From Mageeibacillus indolicus UPII9-5 (lineage in GTDB: Bacteria; Bacillota; Clostridia; Saccharofermentanales; Fastidiosipilaceae): 64,000 nucleotides of DNA. A program made the position numbers and the translations under genes. The notes under the pieces were generated by a model, which was given only the letters and a program-made list of their open reading frames with translations, was not told where the DNA came from and ran no database searches. Location of the stretch: assembly GCF_000025225.2 (NCBI RefSeq), contig NC_013895.2, positions 1,240,001 through 1,304,000 on the forward strand. Direction: 5' to 3'. This document shows positions 1 through 8,637 of this stretch, one piece after another (the stretch's first letter is position 1; each line of letters starts with the position of its first letter).

Positions 1-957
1 ATCAAAGCTGACAGCGAGCTCAGTTTTCTATCCTACAACATTGGCTACGCCGGCTTAGGTGAAGAGCAAGATTTCTTCATGGACGGAGGTAAAATGGTGC
101 GGCCTGATTCAATCAATGACGTTCACAAAAATTTGCACGGTATCAGCAAACAGCTGCAACTTTTGCCGGCCGATTTTTATTTTCTGCAAGAAGTGGACGA
201 GGATTCGCACCGTAGTTACAACGTCGAACAGACTGCCTATTTGAGTAAAGCTTTGGATCTAGGCTACAGTTTCGCTTACAACTTCAAGTGCAATTATATT
301 CCCTACCCTTGGCCACCCATCGGCCAAGTTGCCAGCGGACTGCAAACCCTATCCACCTACGAAATTTCAGGAGCCGAACGGATAGCTTTACCAGTGCCGT
401 TTAAATGGCCGGTACGCTTGGTCAACCTGAAACGCTGTCTACTGGTTAACCGCTATCCTATCGAAAAATCTGATCACCAGCTGGTGGCAGTTAACTTGCA
501 TTTAGAGGCCTATGATAACGGTGAAGGTAAGACGGCACAAAGTAAAATGTTGCAAGAATTTTTGCAAAAAGAATATGAAAAAGGTAATTACGTAGTAGCT
601 GGCGGTGATTGGAACCAAGTTTTGCCCGGAGCACCGGACATTCCGGTAAAAAACACTAATTTTTGGCATCCACCCAAACTTGCGGCCGATGACTTCGCGC
701 CGGACTGGAAATTTGCAGTCGATACAAAAAAATACACCAATCGGCTCAACGATCAGCCAATTAAAGGCCGAGAAAATGATGCACAGTATTTTTCACTGGA
801 TGGCTTTTTAGTTTCTCCCAACGTGGAAATCGTCGATGTTGCCGTTGCCGATGTTGGCTTCAAATATGCCGACCATTTACCGGTCCGCCTGGTAATAAAA
901 TTGAAAAATCCTGCGGTAAGTAAGCAGAGCCAAACTAAAAGCGGGCAAGGGCAATAA
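1..957 (+). CDS. Endonuclease/exonuclease/phosphatase (EEP) family protein, 5' partial
   Basis: The reading frame is open from the first base, so the true start lies outside the window; an internal ATG at 79 should not be taken as the start. The visible part carries EEP-fold landmarks: an early S-Y-N-I-G segment, F-L-Q-E-V-D (metal-binding Glu), V-N-L-H-L-E, G-G-D-W-N-Q (catalytic Asp/Asn) and a terminal A-D-H-L-P-V (catalytic Asp-His). The family hydrolyses phosphodiesters in nucleic acids, phospholipids or inositol phosphates using Mg2+; the substrate cannot be told here. No membrane segment is visible in the part shown. Confidence 0.85.
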   Translation: MKADSELSFLSYNIGYAGLGEEQDFFMDGGKMVRPDSINDVHKNLHGISKQLQLLPADFYFLQEVDEDSHRSYNVEQTAYLSKALDLGYSFAYNFKCNYIPYPWPPIGQVASGLQTLSTYEISGAERIALPVPFKWPVRLVNLKRCLLVNRYPIEKSDHQLVAVNLHLEAYDNGEGKTAQSKMLQEFLQKEYEKGNYVVAGGDWNQVLPGAPDIPVKNTNFWHPPKLAADDFAPDWKFAVDTKKYTNRLNDQPIKGRENDAQYFSLDGFLVSPNVEIVDVAVADVGFKYADHLPVRLVIKLKNPAVSKQSQTKSGQGQ

Positions 958-1094
958 GACAAGCGGTATAGTCAACCTCGAATCAATAAAACTAAAACCA
1001 AAACCAGCAAACAGACTCACATTCAGGCCAGGCAATGGCCGAACGCATACGCAAAACGGCGCCGATCTTGAGATTGGCGTCGTCTTATATTTAT

Positions 1095-1125
1095 AAACAA
1101 AAAAGCTTGTCCGCAGACAAGCTTT
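1095..1125 (-). terminator. Rho-independent terminator of rpmB
   Basis: On the minus strand a perfect 10-bp stem (AAAGCTTGTC / GACAAGCTTT, 4-nt loop, 1102-1125) is followed by a T-rich run. It lies about 40 bp after the rpmB stop codon. Confidence 0.85.
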
Positions 1126-1165
1126 CAAATATCAGTCGAATTTGTCCGAAAACGGTCAACTCGCC

Positions 1166-1363
1166 TCAAGCTCTCGTTACCGCACCGGAACGGAGGCACC
1201 GAGTGCAAACATACTTGGTGCATGGTGTGCCGTTAACCACAACCTTCACTCTGCGAACATTGGGTTTTTGCTTGGCCAAAGCACGTCTTGAAACCTGTGA
1301 ACGCGTAATGCTAATCTTACGACCGAATAAAATATCTTTTTGACACAATTCACATTTTGCCAT
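1166..1363 (-). CDS. rpmB: 50S ribosomal protein L28
   Basis: A 65-residue protein with the full L28 pattern: M-A-K-C-E-L-C at the N-terminus, K-P-N-V-R-R-V-K-V-V-V-N-G-T-P in the middle and C-T-R-C-L-R-S-G at the C-terminus. The two CxxC pairs suggest the zinc-binding form. The length is normal. A clear ribosome site (GAGGAGGTGTAAC) precedes the ATG. It is a single-gene unit ending in the terminator at 1095-1125. L28 is part of the large ribosomal subunit. Confidence 0.97.
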   Translation of the reverse strand: MAKCELCQKDILFGRKISITRSQVSRRALAKQKPNVRRVKVVVNGTPCTKYVCTRCLRSGAVTRA

Positions 1364-1444
1364 CTGTTACACCTCCTCTTTTGCATAAGCGCAAGGTCGA
1401 TTCTACCATAATTTTCGATCACTTGCAAGAGCCTAATTCACGTA

Positions 1445-1608
1445 GACCGCGTCAATTTATTGTAGTTTTTGGGAACCCAAGAACCGATATAAAGTCAATA
1501 CTTGTAACCCCGTCTGTTATAGATTTACTAATATATACAATGAATCCCGCTTACTACTTTGAAAAACGGCAGTAGCAAGATTTGTTCCGTTTAAAGCTAT
1601 ACACAGCA
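1445..1608. repeat. Left copy of ~165-bp direct repeat flanking the transporter cassette
   Basis: This segment matches 10393-10557 in the same orientation, with about 11 mismatches and one single-base indel over 165 bp (roughly 93 percent identity by eye). Similarity begins at GACCGCGTC and ends at ACACAGCA; the sequences outside are unrelated. The two copies enclose the six-gene ABC operon. Confidence 0.9.
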
Positions 1609-1715
1609 TTGTAAATAAGTTCTATATGCTGCGGTTCATTGCCTGAAACTTTTATCACTTCTCTTTCGCCGTATATCTCGTGTTCTTTTGCTGTCAGCTT
1701 TTTGCAAAGAAACAT
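1554..1715 (-). pseudogene. 53-codon remnant ORF ending in the direct repeat
   Basis: A minus-strand frame starting at ATG 1715 encodes 53 residues whose last 17 (AVYSFKRNKSCYCRFSK) nearly equal the end of the frame at 10500-10685 because both lie in the repeat. The upstream parts differ. I do not recognise a family. The shared tail on unrelated heads suggests these are gene remnants joined by recombination, not functional genes. No strong ribosome site is visible. Confidence 0.3.
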
Positions 1716-1779
1716 GATCTATCATCGCACTGGTGATTTGGGAAGTGTGAAATAAGAACGAAACTATAAAATGAGCATT

Positions 1780-3516
1780 TCATAAGAGTGCTGCCGCCTT
1801 CTTTGCACGATAGCTCTGCCAATCCTGCGTTTTTCCATCAAAGATGATTTTTCCATTTGCCAACTCGATCACCCGATCTGCCTCCAAAATGGTTGAGAGT
1901 CGATGGGCAACTGTAAGGATGGTTCTACCTTGCTTCATCTGTCTTAAAGCCTGATGGAAGTTCTTTTCATTCTCCGCATCAAGATTGGAGACGGCTTCAT
2001 CCATAATCAGAACAGGGCTGTTTTTGACCAAGGCACGGGTGATTGCCAACCTCTGACGCTCGCCACCAGAAAAGCTCAGTCCACCTTCACCTATCTCACT
2101 GTCATATTGCTTGGGCAGGGCTTCAATGAAGTCTGAAGCCACAGCAAGGTCGGCGGCTTTTTTTACCTCCATTAGACTTGCATCTGGTTTCCCCAGTCGA
2201 AGATTATCAAGCAAGCTACCACGAAAAAGGGTGCAATCCTGCGGAACAATTGCTATTGACTCACGTAATACTTCCGGCTCCATGCTTTTTAAATCCGCTC
2301 CCTTAAAATAGATCACACCACGATCCACATCATAAAAGCGCAGAAGCAATTTAACTAGGGTGCTCTTACCTGCTCCGGAGGCACCAACAAGTGCCACATT
2401 TTCACCGGCATCTATGTCCAGGCTTATTCCCTGAAGAACTGGATCCTCTTTTTTATAAGAAAAGTAGATATCTCTAAGGGAAAAGATCGTGTCCCGCTTC
2501 AAACGTGGAAGCTGGGGATTTGTTTCCTGGAGCGGTGATTCTTCCTGTAAAATCCTATCCACACGATCGGCTGATGCTGCCACTGAATTTAAGCTGGCCG
2601 CCGTGCCCGAAACGCTGAGTACCGGTATGAAGATGTTTAGGACCATCACGATGAATACAGATAGATATTCCGGTGATAAACTGCCCGTCATGGACAGGTG
2701 ATGCGCCAAAAGGACAAAGGAAAGGGCAAATCCGGAAACAAGTAGGTTGATAAGTGTGTTCTGAAGTCCTTGATAAAATCCGTCCTTCATCTCCAGCTTG
2801 TTGAGACCCAGCGTGTCCTTCTCCAGTCGATTGATATACTTGGCTTCTCGGTTGAAAATGAGAATTTCTCTTAGACCTTGAATGACATCCAGTGCAAAGG
2901 CGTTGTTTTGTCCTCTACCCCTCCTCAATTTTTGGCCAATTTCGCCTTTGATCTTAGGGAAGGTGTAGGGCACGATGGCGATTAGTACGGCGCAGAGGAG
3001 ACTTAGGCATGCATAGGGCAGCGAAAATTGGGCAAAAATGCCAAAAAACACAAAAGTACTAATAAAGGCGATGACGTAATCACCCATGACGTGGGCAAAA
3101 AAGATCTCCAACGTCTCCACATCTTCCATAATGATGGCGTTCAAATTTCCACTCTGATAATGCAAGGTTGTCAATGGTGTTCCACGTTCTACGGCATCAT
3201 ACACATCTCTTCGCATAGCCTCCAAAACCTTATACGCTAAAATATGTGTCACCAACATGTGTAGATATGTGAACAAGCCTTGAAGTAGGCAAAGGAGAAG
3301 CAATATCGGAAAATAGCTTAAAATTTTCTCTGAAGCAGTGCCAGCGAACGCTTTCCCAATCAGAAGCGCACCAAGAAGTAATGTGAGCAGAGAAAAAGTC
3401 TGATTGGCAACACCACAGAGAATTGTGGAGAAAAAGGTTGCTTTAAAATGAAAAGCATAGCTCGAAAGCTTTAGAATATTATGATATTTCGTCATAAAAG
3501 ATACTTTTTTATGCAT
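1780..3516 (-). CDS. ABC half-transporter, exporter fold (TMD-NBD), partner 2
   Basis: A 578-residue protein with an N-terminal six-helix membrane domain (about residues 20-310) and a C-terminal nucleotide-binding domain. The NBD shows Walker A G-A-S-G-A-G-K-S-T, a Q-loop V-P-Q-D, signature L-S-F-S-G-G-E-R-Q-R and Walker B V-L-I-M-D-E-A, followed by the H-loop histidine in V-A-H-R-L-S. It starts 3 bp after the preceding half-transporter and has its own ribosome site (GGAG, 7 nt before ATG). Two adjacent different half-transporters imply a heterodimer. In this operon the likeliest analogy is the IrtAB/YbtPQ type, which imports metal-siderophore complexes despite the exporter fold; a drug or peptide exporter remains possible. 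Confidence 0.85.
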   Translation of the reverse strand: MHKKVSFMTKYHNILKLSSYAFHFKATFFSTILCGVANQTFSLLTLLLGALLIGKAFAGTASEKILSYFPILLLLCLLQGLFTYLHMLVTHILAYKVLEAMRRDVYDAVERGTPLTTLHYQSGNLNAIIMEDVETLEIFFAHVMGDYVIAFISTFVFFGIFAQFSLPYACLSLLCAVLIAIVPYTFPKIKGEIGQKLRRGRGQNNAFALDVIQGLREILIFNREAKYINRLEKDTLGLNKLEMKDGFYQGLQNTLINLLVSGFALSFVLLAHHLSMTGSLSPEYLSVFIVMVLNIFIPVLSVSGTAASLNSVAASADRVDRILQEESPLQETNPQLPRLKRDTIFSLRDIYFSYKKEDPVLQGISLDIDAGENVALVGASGAGKSTLVKLLLRFYDVDRGVIYFKGADLKSMEPEVLRESIAIVPQDCTLFRGSLLDNLRLGKPDASLMEVKKAADLAVASDFIEALPKQYDSEIGEGGLSFSGGERQRLAITRALVKNSPVLIMDEAVSNLDAENEKNFHQALRQMKQGRTILTVAHRLSTILEADRVIELANGKIIFDGKTQDWQSYRAKKAAALL

Positions 3517-3519
3517 GTC

Positions 3520-5286
3520 TTAGCTCCATTCCTGCTCGTATTCTTGTGCTTGCTCTGCGGCCTCTTGAGTGGCAAAGAGATGACTGTAGTAGGTATCACC
3601 TTTCATCAAATCTTCGTGCGTGCCCTCTTCAACGATTTCTCCGTGGCGCAGGACATAAATCCGCGAAGCATCCTGAATCGTCGAAAGACGATGAGCAATC
3701 GTTATAGTCGTTTTATCTTTAAGAGCGTCTTGTAGATGCTCTTGAATTTCTTTCTCGATCTTTGTATCCACACTGGAACTTGCCTCATCGAAGATGATGA
3801 TCGGCGCATTTTTCAACAAGGCTCGGGCGATCGCCATGCGCTGACGCTCTCCGCCAGAAAAATTAACTCCCTTTTCCCCTACCTTGCTTTCATAACCTTG
3901 AGGAAGAGCCTGAATAAAATCGTGGATCTGTGCGAGTTTTGCCGCTTGCTTGACTTCCTCTTCACTGGCTTTAGGATTAGCTAAAAGCAGATTTTCCATA
4001 ATCGTTCCATAGAAAAGATAGGTTTCCTGGGAAACCACAGAGAACTGCTTTCTCAGCTCAGAAAGCGGAAGTTCCCTATAATCCACTCCACCTAAGCGAA
4101 TACTGCCACTATCCGGGTCATAGAAACGAAGCAGAAGCCTTGCAATCGTTGTTTTCCCGCCACCGGATTCGCCGACAAAAGCAAGCTTCTCGCCTTGAGC
4201 AATGTGTATATTTAAATTGTGGAACAGTGTCGTTTCGCTTTCGGGATAGCTGAACTCCACCCCTGAAAATTCAATCTCCGAGGCTTCAGGTCTCGGACGA
4301 TTAATTTTTGTCGACGTGCCCGCGTCCTTAATCTTGATGTTCTGATCTAAAATTTCAAAGAGTCCATCACATGAAGTGATCCCCATAAAACCTTGATGGA
4401 AATACTGGCCCAGCTCTTGAAGTGGCCTATACGCTTCAGCTACAAGGAAGAATAACATAGCCATTTGACCGACACGAATTGTCCCTTTGACGGTAAAATA
4501 GGCAGCAAGAGCCAGTGTGAAGTTTCTGCCAATGGTCACGCAGAAATTTGCAAGTCCCGTTTCCATCAAACTGATGGTAAGACTCTTCATTGTTTTGTCA
4601 AAGAGACGATGCATTTTGTCCTTCAGTCCTGTACCAACCCTTTTTGAGGCGTTAAAGGCCTTGAGCGTCATCATGCCCTGCACTGTTTCAACAAATTCAG
4701 CACTCAGATTGGTGTAGGCCGCCCAATGTTCTTCGCTGAAACTGGTTATCTTATAGAGGAAAAGATAAGGCATAAAGAGTGCGGTGACAGCGGTGGCGAG
4801 GATAAGGATTCCCAAAGCGAAGTGAATCGAAAAAACATAAATGGAAATGCCGGATAAGACAATAAAAACAGTTAGGATTTGAGGAATGTAAAGGCTCAAA
4901 TATCCCTCAAGATAGTCAATTCCGGCCATCGCCTTAGATTGGATCTCTCCGCTTCGTTCATCAAGAAGATAGGCAGGACCCAGTTTCATCAATTGAATAA
5001 AGGTGCGCTTGCGCAGACGATTCTTAATTTGGCCGATAATCCACTTTCCATACACATTGAGTCCTGTGATGAGAAATAGACGGACCAAAATTAAAAATGC
5101 AATCCAAAAGACATGCCATTTCAAGGCATCCATCCCAGCACTCTCGTAAAGCATCTGGATAACCTGTCCAAATAGAACGGCTTGTGCAATATACGTAAGG
5201 CTGACGCAGACCGATAAAAGGCTTTTGCTAAAAACAAAGACTTCCACGCCTTGAATAAGGTCGCGTAAACGTTTGTGAATCAACAT
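3520..5286 (-). CDS. ABC half-transporter, exporter fold (TMD-NBD), partner 1
   Basis: I place the start at ATG 5286 (588 residues), 6 nt after a GGAGGA ribosome site, not at the upstream in-frame codon. It has an N-terminal membrane domain and a C-terminal NBD with Walker A G-E-S-G-G-G-K-T-T, signature N-F-S-G-G-E-R-Q-R, Walker B I-I-I-F-D-E-A and the H-loop I-A-H-R-L-S. The start overlaps the end of the fused ATPase gene by a few bases, showing one transcript with the uptake genes. Both half-transporters have intact catalytic motifs. Confidence 0.85.
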   Translation of the reverse strand: MLIHKRLRDLIQGVEVFVFSKSLLSVCVSLTYIAQAVLFGQVIQMLYESAGMDALKWHVFWIAFLILVRLFLITGLNVYGKWIIGQIKNRLRKRTFIQLMKLGPAYLLDERSGEIQSKAMAGIDYLEGYLSLYIPQILTVFIVLSGISIYVFSIHFALGILILATAVTALFMPYLFLYKITSFSEEHWAAYTNLSAEFVETVQGMMTLKAFNASKRVGTGLKDKMHRLFDKTMKSLTISLMETGLANFCVTIGRNFTLALAAYFTVKGTIRVGQMAMLFFLVAEAYRPLQELGQYFHQGFMGITSCDGLFEILDQNIKIKDAGTSTKINRPRPEASEIEFSGVEFSYPESETTLFHNLNIHIAQGEKLAFVGESGGGKTTIARLLLRFYDPDSGSIRLGGVDYRELPLSELRKQFSVVSQETYLFYGTIMENLLLANPKASEEEVKQAAKLAQIHDFIQALPQGYESKVGEKGVNFSGGERQRMAIARALLKNAPIIIFDEASSSVDTKIEKEIQEHLQDALKDKTTITIAHRLSTIQDASRIYVLRHGEIVEEGTHEDLMKGDTYYSHLFATQEAAEQAQEYEQEWS

Positions 5287-6860
5287 ACTGTTTCCTCCCA
5301 TTCTAAACAGTTTCTTACACAGCCGTCTTTCATCTGCAATATTCGATCACAGAACTGCTGGGCCAACGGTAAGTCATGAGTGATAAAAATATAGGTTAAG
5401 CCGCGTTCCTTTCGCAAACGAGCAAGGAGACGAATAATCGATGCCTGTGTTTTTAAATCCAACATGGATGTCACCTCGTCTAAAATGATAAACTTCACCT
5501 GTGAAAGCAATGTGCGTGCAATGGCAAAACGTTGCAACTGACCACCACTAAACTCGTGGGGGTAGGAATCCAAACGCGCCAATAAATGATACAAATCCAC
5601 AACTTTTAGGACGTGATGAATTTGATTCTCTTTTTCTCCTGGCAATGCATATTCCGGGTGTACTAAAAAAACCTCTTCCAAGCTCTGGCGAATCGTACGT
5701 GCCGGATCAAATGAACTTGTTGCTGATTGACAAATGTGCCCAATCTGAGGTCTGCCACGCATCTTCAACAATTTACCGCTAAATAAAATCTCTCCCTGAT
5801 AATTTAATAATCCTAAGATGCATGATGCTAATGTTGACTTCCCACATCCTGAGGCACCGATAAGACCTAAGATTTCGCCTTGAAATACACTCATATTCAA
5901 TTCGTGGAGCACTTGGTGACGCTCCTTGCTGAAGGGATTAAGAGCGTAAGAACAATGAATATCCCTAAGCTCCAATATAGGTGTCTCTTCCTGCTTTTTT
6001 TCTTCTGAATCAAGCAACGGCAAAATCCGTTGAAACCGAGGATCCTCATCACGTATGCCTTTCATATAAGACGATGTCGGATGATGAAGAATAGTGTCTA
6101 CGCTGCCATGTTCAACGATTTTTCCATCCTGTAATACAATACAGCGATCGGCGACTCTCTCAATCAGGCCCATGTCATGTGTAAGAAGCAAAATAGCAAC
6201 ATGTCTCTTCTTGGATAAAAGCAAGATCAATTCGGCTAAAAGATTCCGATTATCAGGATCAAGCCCACGAGTGGGCTCATCAAAAATAACCATTTCAACG
6301 CCATGGCCGAGAGAAAGCGAGGCCATGAATCGCTGTGCCATTCCCCCGCTGAGTTCAAATGGATATTGCTTAAGAATCCTTTTATCGCACAAGCCAAATA
6401 AACGCAGGCGACGCACTTGATCGCTCTCGTTTTTCCCCATAATCAAATTGAGTTGGTTTCCATTCTTCAGGAGCGGATTGAGGGCAGTTTCAGGATTCTG
6501 AAAAGCCATGCCAATTTTTCGGCCACGCAGTGCGTGCATTTCTTGTGCATTGAGATCCAGCAGGTTTTGTCCTTCTAATACAATCCTGCCCTCTACACTT
6601 AAATTCGCGTTCAGCATCCCCATAATCGCTTTTGCAGTCATTGTTTTGCCACTGCCAGTTTCCCCGACGAGAGCTAAAACCTCGCCTCTTCGAAGGGAAA
6701 AAGAAAGGTTGTCCAATAGCATTTTTTGATTTTCTGACTCTCTTACTTTGACACAAAGTTCTCGGACGGAAAGAAGGACTTCTTTATTTTTCTCTGCTCC
6801 CTTATTCTCGCATAAAGGATCGGGCTGAACACACAGCTTGTCACTTTTAAAATTCATCAT
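5280..6860 (-). CDS. Fused double ATPase of a nickel/peptide-type ABC importer (OppD-OppF fusion)
   Basis: A 526-residue protein with two complete ABC ATPase domains in tandem, normally two proteins (OppD and OppF). Domain 1 (about 25-265) has G-E-T-G-S-G-K-T, signature L-S-G-G-M and Walker B M-V-I-F-D-E-P. Domain 2 (about 295-520) has G-A-S-G-C-G-K-S-T, signature F-S-G-G-Q and F-I-I-L-D-E-V. The order matches CntD/CntF or NikD/NikE arrangements. It overlaps the upstream permease by 14 bp and the downstream half-transporter by 7 bp, so translation is coupled. It would energise the two permeases encoded just upstream. Confidence 0.88.
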   Translation of the reverse strand: MMNFKSDKLCVQPDPLCENKGAEKNKEVLLSVRELCVKVRESENQKMLLDNLSFSLRRGEVLALVGETGSGKTMTAKAIMGMLNANLSVEGRIVLEGQNLLDLNAQEMHALRGRKIGMAFQNPETALNPLLKNGNQLNLIMGKNESDQVRRLRLFGLCDKRILKQYPFELSGGMAQRFMASLSLGHGVEMVIFDEPTRGLDPDNRNLLAELILLLSKKRHVAILLLTHDMGLIERVADRCIVLQDGKIVEHGSVDTILHHPTSSYMKGIRDEDPRFQRILPLLDSEEKKQEETPILELRDIHCSYALNPFSKERHQVLHELNMSVFQGEILGLIGASGCGKSTLASCILGLLNYQGEILFSGKLLKMRGRPQIGHICQSATSSFDPARTIRQSLEEVFLVHPEYALPGEKENQIHHVLKVVDLYHLLARLDSYPHEFSGGQLQRFAIARTLLSQVKFIILDEVTSMLDLKTQASIIRLLARLRKERGLTYIFITHDLPLAQQFCDRILQMKDGCVRNCLEWEETVC

Positions 6861-7680
6861 GCGAAACTCCTTCTTTTGTGTAGTACTTTCGCGTCATCTC
6901 GCCTAAATAGCTGAGTGCCCAGATGATGAGAAATTGGAAAAGGCCCGGCAAAAGACACGTCCAAGGAGCAATAGTAATCAGCTTAAAATTCTCGGAGAGG
7001 AGTAGCCCGATTTCCGCTTCCGGAGGTTGTATGCCAAATCCTAGAAAGGAAAAACTTGAGATTCCAAGAATAATATGACCGATCATCAACGGCATAATGG
7101 GAAGCAAATTGAGTATGGACTCCCTTAATAGATGGTAACGAGTCATATGCCAAAATCCCGCCCCCATAATCTGAAGTTGAATCATATAATTCTCTTTAAT
7201 GAGGCTTTTGACCAATGCACGGACAATTTTTGCATTGCTAAAGATCAGGGCAAACGATGTCAGGAAAATAAGAATTGGTATTTTCGCATCGCTTGCCGAT
7301 GCCAGATAGATCGCCAATACCATGGTGGGAAAACTAAAAATAAAATTGCACACATGATAAAAAATGGCATCTGCTAAACCTCCGACATATGCAAAAAAGA
7401 TTCCCAAGAGAATCCCAAAGCCAAATGCAATAATCCATGATAAAATCGCAAGAAGGAACGCATTCATGAAACCTCTGACCGTTCTAAGAAAAACATCCCT
7501 TCCGAAAACATCAGTTCCGAAAAGGTGATTCAACGATGGTTCCAAAAGCTGATTTTCAGGAGACATGGCATTGAATCGCTCTCCTGTGCCATAAGCAAGG
7601 AATCCAAAAACAATCAGGACGACTAAAAGGAGCGCGATGTAGCACCGTATTTTGATCATAGCATTTCGTTTCGTGAACAC
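6847..7680 (-). CDS. ABC importer permease, DppC/NikC type
   Basis: A 277-residue integral membrane protein of the binding-protein-dependent permease family. It begins with one membrane segment, then has the typical short N-terminal segment H-L-F-G-T-D-V-F-G-R-D-V-F found in DppC/OppC/NikC proteins and five further helices. The start is probably GTG 7680, just after AGGAGG; an ATG at 7659 is an alternative. It overlaps the preceding permease by 25 bp. Confidence 0.88.
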   Translation of the reverse strand: MFTKRNAMIKIRCYIALLLVVLIVFGFLAYGTGERFNAMSPENQLLEPSLNHLFGTDVFGRDVFLRTVRGFMNAFLLAILSWIIAFGFGILLGIFFAYVGGLADAIFYHVCNFIFSFPTMVLAIYLASASDAKIPILIFLTSFALIFSNAKIVRALVKSLIKENYMIQLQIMGAGFWHMTRYHLLRESILNLLPIMPLMIGHIILGISSFSFLGFGIQPPEAEIGLLLSENFKLITIAPWTCLLPGLFQFLIIWALSYLGEMTRKYYTKEGVSHDEF

Positions 7681-8612
7681 ACCTGCCTCCTGTCAATGAA
7701 AGGGTAGATCAGCTCTGCGATAAGGTTGCATAAACTCACAGACAAACAAAAATAAAGAGTGCATCCGGCAACCAGGAAATAGTCCTTGACGTTAACAGCT
7801 TTTAGGAAAAGTTGTCCAATCCCAGGAATCGAAAAAATTTTTTCCGCCACCAGGCTCCCCATAAGCATGAAAGAAAGATCCAAGGCACTGACTGAGATCA
7901 TCGTAGCTAAGACGTTGGGGAAAATGTGTCGCCACACAACATCTGAACGTGAAATGCCCATCGCTTTTGCACAGTCAATAAAATCTTCCTCCGAAACACG
8001 CAGAACACGATCTCGCAACATCATAGCTAAATTACCAGCAAAAACCAGACCCATAATCACCCCGGGGACAACAAAAGAACGCCATCCGTCAAAGTAAAGA
8101 ACAGGAAGTCCCGGGAAAAACTTCGTTGATAAAAACAAAACAAGTGTCGCGATCCAAAACGAGGGAAGCGACAGAGTTAGTATCGCCCAAAAACGGTTGA
8201 GTCGATCAAAAAAACCTCCTGGTCTAAGACCTGATGCAAAGCCTAAAAAAATCCCCGTAATTAGATAAACCATGAAGGCAATGCCAACCATGACAAGTGT
8301 GTTTCGGAAATAACGGTTCACCACACTCGACACCGACTCCGAATATAAGACGCTTTCTCCCATATCGCCTTTTAGCAGATCCCAACTCCAGTTCCGATAG
8401 GCTTCGACAACATCTAAATTTAAACCCGTTCGTTCCGAAAAATCCGCAATATCCGAAGCAGAAAACCTGTCTCCACGCCCCGATTTTGTCTCCAGGAGAA
8501 GCTTTCCGGCGTCTCCTGGAGCAAAATATATCATGTTAAAGCAGAGCAGAGAAATAACAAATATCATCGGAAGTACCACGAATATTTTACGAAGAATATA
8601 AGATATTCTCAT
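7656..8612 (-). CDS. ABC importer permease, DppB/NikB type
   Basis: A 318-residue permease. It opens with the R-I-L-R-K-like segment and first helix typical of DppB/OppB/NikB, followed by F-A-P-G-D-A, a large extracytoplasmic loop with G-D-M-G-E-S, and five more helices. The cytoplasmic EAA-type loop (about residues 205-235: D-C-A-K-A-M-G-I-S) couples to the ATPase. It lies 25 bp downstream of the binding-protein gene. Confidence 0.9.
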   Translation of the reverse strand: MRISYILRKIFVVLPMIFVISLLCFNMIYFAPGDAGKLLLETKSGRGDRFSASDIADFSERTGLNLDVVEAYRNWSWDLLKGDMGESVLYSESVSSVVNRYFRNTLVMVGIAFMVYLITGIFLGFASGLRPGGFFDRLNRFWAILTLSLPSFWIATLVLFLSTKFFPGLPVLYFDGWRSFVVPGVIMGLVFAGNLAMMLRDRVLRVSEEDFIDCAKAMGISRSDVVWRHIFPNVLATMISVSALDLSFMLMGSLVAEKIFSIPGIGQLFLKAVNVKDYFLVAGCTLYFCLSVSLCNLIAELIYPFIDRRQVCSRNEML

Positions 8613-8637
8613 TCTTGATCCTCATCCGATCACTTGT